Source: DASSCW01 sp036555005
GTDB taxonomy: Bacteria > Chloroflexota > Limnocylindria > QHBO01
Assembly: GCA_036555005.1 (NCBI GenBank)
Contig: DATBME010000042.1
Location: 1-5,747, forward strand
Reading direction: 5' to 3'
Length of the DNA: 5,747 nucleotides
Shown: one piece after another, positions 1 through 4,931 of the stretch
Numbering within the stretch: the first letter of the stretch is position 1
How the letters are laid out: the number at the start of each line of letters is the position of its first letter
Position numbers and translations under genes: made by a program
Notes under the pieces: generated by a model
Seen by the model: only the letters and a program-made list of their open reading frames with translations
Told to the model about the DNA's origin: nothing
Databases searched by the model: none

Positions 1-1
1 G

Positions 2-1081
2 GGTGCCGGCACGGTCGAGTTCCTGCTGGACGACGCGGGAGGCTTCCACTTTCTGGAGATGAACACGCGGCTGCAGGTCGAGCATCCGGTGACCGAGGCG
101 GTGACCGGTCGCGACCTGGTCGCCGACCAGCTGCGGATCGCGGGCGGCGAGCCGCTGGCCGTCGACCAGTGGCAGGTCCGCCTCGACGGGCACGCGATCG
201 AGGTGCGGCTTTATGCCGAGGATCCGGCGGCGGGCTTCCTGCCGGCCACCGGGCGGGTGGTCGGCCTGGAATGGCCGGCCGGCGTGCGGATCGACACCGG
301 CATCCGCCGGGGCGATGAGGTGACGGACCGATACGACCCGCTGCTCGCCAAGCTGATCGTCCACGGAACCGACCGCGACGCGGCCCTGGATGGCATGCAG
401 CAGGCCCTGGCCGGCACCCGCGTGCTGGGGGTGCGCACCAACCTGGCGTACCTGCGCTGGCTGATCGGCGAGCCCACCATGCGCGACGGCCAGGTGCGGA
501 CCGACAGCATCGACCAGTGGGAGCGGCCGGACCGGGTGGCGCCATCGCCCGATGACTGGGCCGCCGCCGCGGCGGGCGCCGCGGCCGGTGGGCTGCTGCC
601 CTCGGACGTCTGGGGCGGCGGCTGGCGCGCCAACGCGCCGGCGGCCGTGCGCCTGCGCCACGGCGAGGAGGAGCGCCGGGTCGAGCTGCCGGCGACTCCC
701 CTGGATGAGGACCGGGTCGCCGTCGATGCGGCGGCGGACGCGGTGCACGTGGACGTTGGCGGGCAGTCGCTGGAGTTCACGGTCGCCGGCGCGCCAACCG
801 TCGACGAGGCCGTGCGGCACGCGGCCATCCGTGCCGAGGGGCACGCAGCCCTGGTGGCCCCCATGCCCGGCCGCGTGGTGGCGGTGCGGGCGGCGGCCGG
901 CGCAAGGGTCGAGGCCCATGCCACGGTGGTGGTGATCGAGGCCATGAAGATGGAGCACGCGGTGACGACGCCCATCGCCGGCGCGGTCGAGGCCGTCGCG
1001 GTGCGCGAGGGCGACCAGGTGCAGCGTGGCGACCTGCTGGCCGAGGTCGTGGCGCACGCCTACCTAGAATCGCCGCCGTGA
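2..1081 (+). CDS. Biotin-dependent acyl-CoA carboxylase alpha subunit, C-terminal part (probable 3-methylcrotonyl-CoA carboxylase), 5' truncated by window
   Basis: The frame is open from base 2, so the N-terminal half of the biotin carboxylase lies outside the window; 359 residues remain (codon 1 = base 2). Biotin carboxylase makes carboxybiotin from ATP and bicarbonate. Its active-site segment EMNTRLQVEHPVTE is at residues 19-32, with the family's catalytic Asn, Arg and Glu, followed by GHAIEVRLYAEDP and the C-terminal biotin carboxylase domain to about residue 170. An Ala-rich linker leads to a middle segment with WGGGWRAN (about 205-212), which resembles the BT domain of methylcrotonyl-CoA carboxylases. 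The last 75 residues are a biotinyl domain with EAMKMEH; the biotinylated lysine is residue 316 (bases 947-949). The stop overlaps the HMG-CoA lyase start by 4 bases, which suggests translational coupling. HMG-CoA lyase acts shortly after methylcrotonyl-CoA carboxylase in leucine breakdown, so MccA/LiuD is the likeliest identity. Acetyl-, propionyl- or geranyl-CoA carboxylase cannot be excluded; the beta subunit, not seen here, would decide. Confidence 0.93.
   Translation, partial: GAGTVEFLLDDAGGFHFLEMNTRLQVEHPVTEAVTGRDLVADQLRIAGGEPLAVDQWQVRLDGHAIEVRLYAEDPAAGFLPATGRVVGLEWPAGVRIDTGIRRGDEVTDRYDPLLAKLIVHGTDRDAALDGMQQALAGTRVLGVRTNLAYLRWLIGEPTMRDGQVRTDSIDQWERPDRVAPSPDDWAAAAAGAAAGGLLPSDVWGGGWRANAPAAVRLRHGEEERRVELPATPLDEDRVAVDAAADAVHVDVGGQSLEFTVAGAPTVDEAVRHAAIRAEGHAALVAPMPGRVVAVRAAAGARVEAHATVVVIEAMKMEHAVTTPIAGAVEAVAVREGDQVQRGDLLAEVVAHAYLESPP
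1065..1070 (+). promoter_or_regulatory. Possible -10 box of a leaderless promoter for the HMG-CoA lyase gene
   Basis: TAGAAT fits the TANNNT -10 consensus and sits 7 bases before the GTG start at 1078, the spacing expected when transcription begins at the start codon. No Shine-Dalgarno sequence precedes this GTG. No convincing -35 box is visible, and the site lies inside the end of the carboxylase gene, so a chance match is quite possible. Confidence 0.2.
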
Positions 1082-1983
1082 CCGCCGTCGACGTGCGCAT
1101 CTACGAGGTCGGCCCGCGCGACGGGCTGCAGGCGGAGCCAGTCGTGGTCGGCACCCAGGACAAGCTGCGCTTCATCGGCCTGCTGGTCGACGCCGGGCTG
1201 CGCGAAATTGAGACCACTTCGCTTGTCTCGCCGAAGGCCGTGCCGCAGATGGCGGATGCGGATGCCGTGCTGGCCGCGCTCGACCGGCGTCCGGAGGTCC
1301 GCTACCCGGTGCTGGTGCCGAACCAGCGCGGCCTGGAGCGTGCCGTGGCGGCTGGGGTGGATGCCATCTGCCTCATCACGGCCGCCACCGACGCCTACGT
1401 CCGGCACAACATCGGCATGAGCCGGGAGGAGTCGCTTGCCGCCTTTGAGCCGATCGCCGCCGAGGCCCGCCGGCGCGGCTGGTGGATCCGCGGCTACGTG
1501 AGCACCGCCTTCGGCTGCCCGTACGACGGCGAGGTCGACGCGGGGGCGGTCGTGGCCGTGTCGGAGCGCCTGCGGGCGATGGGCGTGGACGAGCTGGCGA
1601 TCAGCGACACCGTCGGCGTGGCCGCGCCGGCGGACGTGGCACGCGTGCTCGGGGCGCTGGCGCAGGCCGGCATCGGCCCGGACATCATCGGCCTGCACTT
1701 CCACGACACACGGGGCACGGCGCTCGCCAATGTCATGGCCGCGCTGGACGCCGGCGTGACGACCTTCGACGCCTCGACCGGCGGAACGGGCGGCTCGCCC
1801 TTCGCCCCGGGCGCGGCCGGCAACCTGGCCACCGAGGATCTCGTCTACCTGCTCGATCGCCAGGGGCTGCGCCACGGGGTGGACCTGGACGGCGTGCTGG
1901 AAGCGGCCCGCTTCATCGGCACGGCGCTCGGCCGCGACGATCCGGTCAGCAAGCTGGGGCGGGCCGGCGGCTGGCCGCGCTAG
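1078..1983 (+). CDS. mvaB: Hydroxymethylglutaryl-CoA lyase (HMG-CoA lyase), Ser in place of catalytic Cys
   Basis: The 301-residue protein matches the usual length of bacterial HMG-CoA lyases, TIM-barrel enzymes that cleave HMG-CoA to acetyl-CoA and acetoacetate. GPRDGLQ (residues 12-18) gives the catalytic Arg14 and metal ligand Asp15. Glu45 is in IETTSLVSPK, spaced as in the human enzyme. The metal-binding pair is His207 and His209 (HFHDT), and Asn249 is the last ligand. The signature loop reads GGSPFAPGAAGN: residue 240 (bases 1795-1797, tcg) is Ser where characterised lyases have the catalytic Cys (Cys266 in human). The rest of the loop is intact, so the gene does not look decayed. It may be a natural Ser variant, a slow enzyme, or a related lyase acting on another hydroxyacyl-CoA. 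GTG at 1078 is the only sensible start; it overlaps the preceding stop as GTGA and has no Shine-Dalgarno. The adjacent biotin carboxylase supports a role in leucine catabolism. Confidence 0.93.
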   Translation: MTAVDVRIYEVGPRDGLQAEPVVVGTQDKLRFIGLLVDAGLREIETTSLVSPKAVPQMADADAVLAALDRRPEVRYPVLVPNQRGLERAVAAGVDAICLITAATDAYVRHNIGMSREESLAAFEPIAAEARRRGWWIRGYVSTAFGCPYDGEVDAGAVVAVSERLRAMGVDELAISDTVGVAAPADVARVLGALAQAGIGPDIIGLHFHDTRGTALANVMAALDAGVTTFDASTGGTGGSPFAPGAAGNLATEDLVYLLDRQGLRHGVDLDGVLEAARFIGTALGRDDPVSKLGRAGGWPR

Positions 1984-1984
1984 C

Positions 1985-2002
1985 ATGGAGCCGATGGAGC
2001 CG
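1985..2002 (+). repeat. Tandem 9-base repeat at the nucleoside hydrolase start
   Basis: ATGGAGCCG occurs twice in a row and is followed by a third ATG at 2003, so the protein begins Met-Glu-Pro-Met-Glu-Pro-Met and three in-frame starts compete. Each repeat carries GGAG, only 3 bases from the next ATG, which is too close for a normal Shine-Dalgarno. The GGAG at 1987-1990 is 12 bases from the ATG at 2003, on the long side. The conserved domain begins near residue 18, so all three starts give a full domain. Confidence 0.7.
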
Positions 2003-2983
2003 ATGCCTGCGCGGCCGGAGGCGGGCGAGCAGCGGCTGCCGCTCATCATGGACGTCGACACCGGCATCGACGACCTGGTCGCCCTGCTCATCGCGGCGAC
2101 CGCCCCCGAGCTCAACCTGCGCGGGGTGACCTGCGTGGCGGGCAATGTCGAGATCCACCACGTGGCGCGCAACACCGGCAAGATCCTGCAGATGGTGGGA
2201 CGCGCCGACGTGCCGGTCAGCATCGGTGCCGCGCGTCCGCTGCAACGACGGCTGCGCACCGCTCCGGAGACGCACGGGCCGACCGGCACGGGCTTCGTGG
2301 AGCTGCGCGGCGAGGACCGCAAGCTGGTCGGCACCGAGTACACGCCGATTCCGGCCGCCCGCTACATCGGCGCCCACGTTCGCCGCCATCCGGGCCAGAT
2401 GACGGTCCTGGCGCTGGGGCCGCTCACCAACCTGGCCGCCGCCAGCTCCAACGGTGTGGACCTGGTCGACGGCACGCGCCAGGTCGTGTGGATGGGGGGC
2501 ACGCTGGAGGAGCGCGGCAACACCACCGAGACCGGCGAGTGGAACGCCTGCGTCGACCCGGAGGCGGCCGAGGCCTGCCTGCGCGGCGGCGTGATCGACC
2601 GCATGTTCCCCCTCGACGCGACCCAGGACATCATCTTTCGGATGGACGACCTGCACGCCCTGCCCGATACGCACCTGGCCAACGTCGTGCGCGACGCCGT
2701 GCGCTTCTACGTCGGCTTCCACAAGGAGGCCGATGGCATCGATGGCTGCTACCTGCACGACCCGGTGACGCTCATCGGCGCGCTGCTGAAGCCGGAGCTG
2801 GTGAGCGAGGTCGTGTCGGAGCGGCTGGCGTGTGACACGCGGGCCGACCCGTACCTCGCCGGCAGCCTGTACCGTTCCGAGGAGAGGGATCGGCCTCCCG
2901 TCGAGATCGCGACCGCGATCGAGCCGGAGGCCATGAAGGCCGAGCTGCTCGAGCGCCTGGCTCGAGCCGTCAGCGTTCCCTAG
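1985..2983 (+). CDS. Nucleoside hydrolase, inosine-uridine preferring (IunH) family
   Basis: This 332-residue protein belongs to the calcium-dependent N-ribosyl hydrolases, which split nucleosides into base and ribose. The N-terminal calcium/ribose cluster is DVDTGIDD (Asp23, Asp25, Asp29, Asp30), with Thr where the commonest form has Pro. Further family motifs are GPLTN ending at Asn149, WMGGT, EWN at 185-187 followed by DPEAA, and HDP with His258 and Asp259 as the catalytic His and last calcium ligand. All key residues are present, so it should be active; no signal peptide is seen, so it is cytoplasmic. It starts 1 base after the lyase stop and ends 13 bases before an ECF transporter S gene. 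That context suggests it processes an imported nucleoside. Queuosine hydrolase (QueK) is a member of this family found beside ECF transporters, so queuosine is a candidate substrate; ordinary purine or pyrimidine ribosides or nicotinamide riboside are alternatives. Starts at 1985, 1994 and 2003 are all possible (see the repeat there). Confidence 0.92.
   Translation: MEPMEPMPARPEAGEQRLPLIMDVDTGIDDLVALLIAATAPELNLRGVTCVAGNVEIHHVARNTGKILQMVGRADVPVSIGAARPLQRRLRTAPETHGPTGTGFVELRGEDRKLVGTEYTPIPAARYIGAHVRRHPGQMTVLALGPLTNLAAASSNGVDLVDGTRQVVWMGGTLEERGNTTETGEWNACVDPEAAEACLRGGVIDRMFPLDATQDIIFRMDDLHALPDTHLANVVRDAVRFYVGFHKEADGIDGCYLHDPVTLIGALLKPELVSEVVSERLACDTRADPYLAGSLYRSEERDRPPVEIATAIEPEAMKAELLERLARAVSVP
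2947..2967 (+). repeat. Repeated 8-base palindrome able to form a hairpin
   Basis: The palindrome GCTCGAGC occurs at 2947-2954 and again at 2960-2967, with GCCTG between. Because each copy is its own reverse complement, the two can pair as an 8-base-pair stem with a 5-base loop. The element lies at the 3' end of the nucleoside hydrolase gene, 14 bases before the ribosome binding site of the next gene. No T run follows, so it is not a standard intrinsic terminator. It could stabilise or process the mRNA or bind a protein, or arise by chance from high-GC Leu/Glu/Arg/Ala codons. Confidence 0.5.
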
Positions 2984-2988
2984 GAGGA
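2982..2988 (+). promoter_or_regulatory. Strong Shine-Dalgarno site for the ECF S component
   Basis: AGGAGGA is 8 bases before the ATG at 2997 and overlaps the TAG stop of the nucleoside hydrolase gene. It is the clearest ribosome binding site in the window and fixes the S-component start. The other genes rely on overlaps or have poor sites, so this gene may be translated independently and more strongly. Confidence 0.85.
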
Positions 2989-2996
2989 AGGTCAGC

Positions 2997-4100
2997 ATGC
3001 TCGTTCGATGGATCGCGGCCCTCGTCACCTTCGCGGTCGTGGCGGCCGCCGGCGTCGCCCTGGCCGGCGGGATCCCGGCCAGCGGTGAGGCCGACCCGGT
3101 GACCTTCGCCTTCCAGCAGGTGGCCGACGTCCTGGCCCTGATCCTGGGAGTGGCCCTCCTCGCGGCGATCGCGGTCTACCTGGTCGTGGAGCGCATCCAG
3201 ACCGGGTCGAACGCATCGGTCACCAGCGAGTTCACGACCCGGACCCTGATCCTGATGCCGGTGGCCATCGCGCTGAACATCATCCTGGGGCAGACGGTGG
3301 CGGCGGCGCTCAAGGTGCCGATCTACCTCGACTCGATCGGCACCATCCTGGTCGGCGTGCTGGCCGGGCCCCTGGCGGGAGCCGCGACCGGGTTCCTGGC
3401 CAACCTGCTGTGGGCCTACGTCATCCCGCCGCCATTCCAGTACCCGCCCGCAGCCGCGTTCGCCATCGTGGCGGCCGTGATCGGCCTGATGGCCGGCGTC
3501 GCCGGCGGCCTGGGCCTCCTGCGGCCGCGGCTCGGGCGGCCGGTCGGCCAGCTGGTCGTCGGCGGGCTGATCACGGCGGCCGTCATCGGCGGCCTGGCCT
3601 ACATCGGCTACCTCGGCTACACCGCCGCCCTCGGCCCCACCAGCGTGACGCCCGCCTCCGACAACGCGATCTTCGTGATCCTGGGGTGGGTGGCGCTGGC
3701 GCTGGTGGCGGCGACCGTGGTCGGGCTGTTCGCCGTGCTCATCCTGCGACGCGACCTGACCGCGACGTACGTCGTGGTGATCGGCATGTTGACCGGTATC
3801 GTGGCGGCGCTGATCAGCGCACCGATCGCGGCCGGCGTCTTCGGCGGCGTGACCGGTTCCGGCACCGACTTCCTGGTCGCGGCGTTCCGCCGTGGCGGCG
3901 CCGACATCGGCGCGGCCACGCTGGGACAGGGCCTCATCAGCGACCCGATCGACAAGATCACGACCTTCTTCGTGGTGTACCTGATCGTGACGGCCATGGC
4001 CCGGCGCACCCTGGCCCGCTTCCCGCAGGGCGAGCAGCTGCTCGAGGAGGGCGACGTTCCCCCCGACGAGTCCGGCGAGTGGCAGGGGGCGCCCGCCTGA
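2997..4100 (+). CDS. ECF transporter substrate-binding (S) component, large QrtT-like membrane protein
   Basis: The 367-residue protein is strongly hydrophobic, with about nine likely membrane segments (near residues 4-24, 43-65, 84-105, 117-141, 152-175, 185-211, 224-250, 256-282 and 320-336). It is not a close match to a well-known vitamin S protein such as BioY, ThiT or RibU. The core has ALNIILG, PIYLDSIGTILVG (108-120), AGPLAGAATG and the start of a segment after PPAAAF; the C-terminal part has VFGGVTGSGTD (281-291) and SDPIDK (315-320). These recall, from memory, large S components annotated for queuosine precursors (QrtT type). Direct adjacency to EcfT and EcfA makes the ECF role secure; the substrate is inferred. 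It is about twice the length of a typical six-helix S component, with two extra N-terminal helices and more in the middle. The acidic C-terminal tail (about 345-367) is probably cytoplasmic and disordered. Its position after the nucleoside hydrolase suggests that a nucleoside or modified base is imported. Confidence 0.8.
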   Translation: MLVRWIAALVTFAVVAAAGVALAGGIPASGEADPVTFAFQQVADVLALILGVALLAAIAVYLVVERIQTGSNASVTSEFTTRTLILMPVAIALNIILGQTVAAALKVPIYLDSIGTILVGVLAGPLAGAATGFLANLLWAYVIPPPFQYPPAAAFAIVAAVIGLMAGVAGGLGLLRPRLGRPVGQLVVGGLITAAVIGGLAYIGYLGYTAALGPTSVTPASDNAIFVILGWVALALVAATVVGLFAVLILRRDLTATYVVVIGMLTGIVAALISAPIAAGVFGGVTGSGTDFLVAAFRRGGADIGAATLGQGLISDPIDKITTFFVVYLIVTAMARRTLARFPQGEQLLEEGDVPPDESGEWQGAPA

Positions 4101-4915
4101 GCGAGCGCCCGCCGGCCCGCCAGGGCGTCCCGGACTTCCTCGGCCGGCCCGGACCCAGCGCCTTCCATCGGCTCAACCCGCTGACCAAGGCAACGCTGGC
4201 GACGGTGACGGCCGTGGTGGCGGTGGCCATCGGCGGCCTGGTCGGACCCGCCATCCTGCTGCTGGTCGCCGTCCTCGCGCCGGCGATCGCCGCCGGCGTC
4301 GCCGCGCCGCTGGTCCGCACCACGCTGCTGGTGTCGGCTCCGCTCGCCATCTCGGCGGTGCTCGTCAACCTCTTCTTCTTCCCCGGCGGCGAGACGGTGC
4401 TGCTGCGGATCGGCCCCATCACGGCGACCGCCGAAGGGCTCGCCTTCGCCCTCGAGATCCTGGCCCGGCTGCTGGCCATCTCGGGCGCAATCACCCTGTT
4501 CTACCTCACCACCCGTCCCGCCGACCTGGTCGTCGACCTGGAGCGCCGCGGGGTGAGCGCGCGGCTGGCGTTCGTCGCCAATGCCTCGGTCCAGACGGTG
4601 CCGGCCATGGTGGAGCGGGCCGGCCAGATCACGGCGGCACAGCGGGCCCGCGGGCTCGATACCGAGGGCTCGGTCTGGCGACGGCTGCGCGGCATCCTGC
4701 CGATCGTCGGGCCGGCGATCCTGGGCTCGATCGCCGAGATCGAGGAGCGGACCATGGCGCTCGAGGCGCGCGGCTTCACGCGACCTGGCCGGCGGACGCT
4801 GCTCTGGCATCCAGCGGACAGTGGCGGCCAGGCGGCGCTGCGCTGGCTGCTGCTGGTCGCGGGGATGGCGGTGATCGTGGCCCGTGCGACGGGCTGGCTG
4901 GTGTGGCTGAGCTGA
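4079..4915 (+). CDS. ecfT: ECF transporter transmembrane coupling protein EcfT
   Basis: EcfT scaffolds the transporter, linking the ATPases to the S component. The protein opens with FHRLNPLTK (residues 29-37, numbered from GTG 4079), the usual EcfT N-terminal motif. About four hydrophobic segments follow (near 39-56, 58-76, 82-101, 120-147), then a cytoplasmic helical region with the two diagnostic Ala-Arg-Gly coupling motifs: AQRARG (ARG at bases 4646-4654) and EARGF (ARG at 4766-4774). A last membrane segment closes the protein (about 252-276). Both motifs are intact, so it should engage two ATPases. The start is uncertain because no ATG precedes the conserved motif. GTG 4079 gives 278 residues and a 22-base overlap with the S gene. 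CTG 4097 gives 272 residues, overlaps the stop as CTGA, and has AGGGGG 7 bases upstream (4084-4089), a better ribosome site. The frame stays open far upstream inside the S gene, but that part has no EcfT similarity. Confidence 0.9.
   Translation: MAGGARLSERPPARQGVPDFLGRPGPSAFHRLNPLTKATLATVTAVVAVAIGGLVGPAILLLVAVLAPAIAAGVAAPLVRTTLLVSAPLAISAVLVNLFFFPGGETVLLRIGPITATAEGLAFALEILARLLAISGAITLFYLTTRPADLVVDLERRGVSARLAFVANASVQTVPAMVERAGQITAAQRARGLDTEGSVWRRLRGILPIVGPAILGSIAEIEERTMALEARGFTRPGRRTLLWHPADSGGQAALRWLLLVAGMAVIVARATGWLVWLS
4084..4089 (+). promoter_or_regulatory. Possible Shine-Dalgarno site for ecfT at a CTG start
   Basis: AGGGGG matches 5 of 6 bases of AGGAGG and is 7 bases before CTG 4097, which overlaps the S-component stop by 4 bases. 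From CTG the protein would begin Met-Ser-Glu-Arg-Pro-Pro. The alternative GTG at 4079 lacks a comparable site. CTG starts are rare, so this is a suggestion only. Confidence 0.35.
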
Positions 4916-4931
4916 GTCCCGTGCTCCGCTG

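Noticed and set aside
1060..2343. Long antisense open frame (427 codons) opposite the HMG-CoA lyase and nucleoside hydrolase
   Set aside because: The + strand here carries two genes with complete family motifs. The antisense product is low-complexity Arg/Ala/Gly-rich sequence with no recognisable domain, as is common in high-GC DNA.
2947..2990. Intrinsic terminator after the nucleoside hydrolase
   Set aside because: The hairpin at 2947-2967 has no following T run and lies before the stop codon, with a strong ribosome site immediately downstream.
2984..2996. Riboswitch (for example preQ1) ahead of the ECF genes
   Set aside because: The gap between hydrolase and S gene is only 13 bases, and no aptamer-like structure could fit outside coding sequence; a riboswitch would have to lie upstream of the window or not exist.
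3410..4078. Upstream part of the open frame that contains ecfT, inside the S-component gene
   Set aside because: Its translation is Arg/Pro/Gly-rich with no EcfT similarity. It is an out-of-frame reading of the S gene; real EcfT sequence begins near 4079-4097.
3617..4810. Antisense open frame of 397 codons opposite the S component and ecfT
   Set aside because: It is a charged, repetitive composition shadow of two membrane-protein genes with clear motifs on the + strand.
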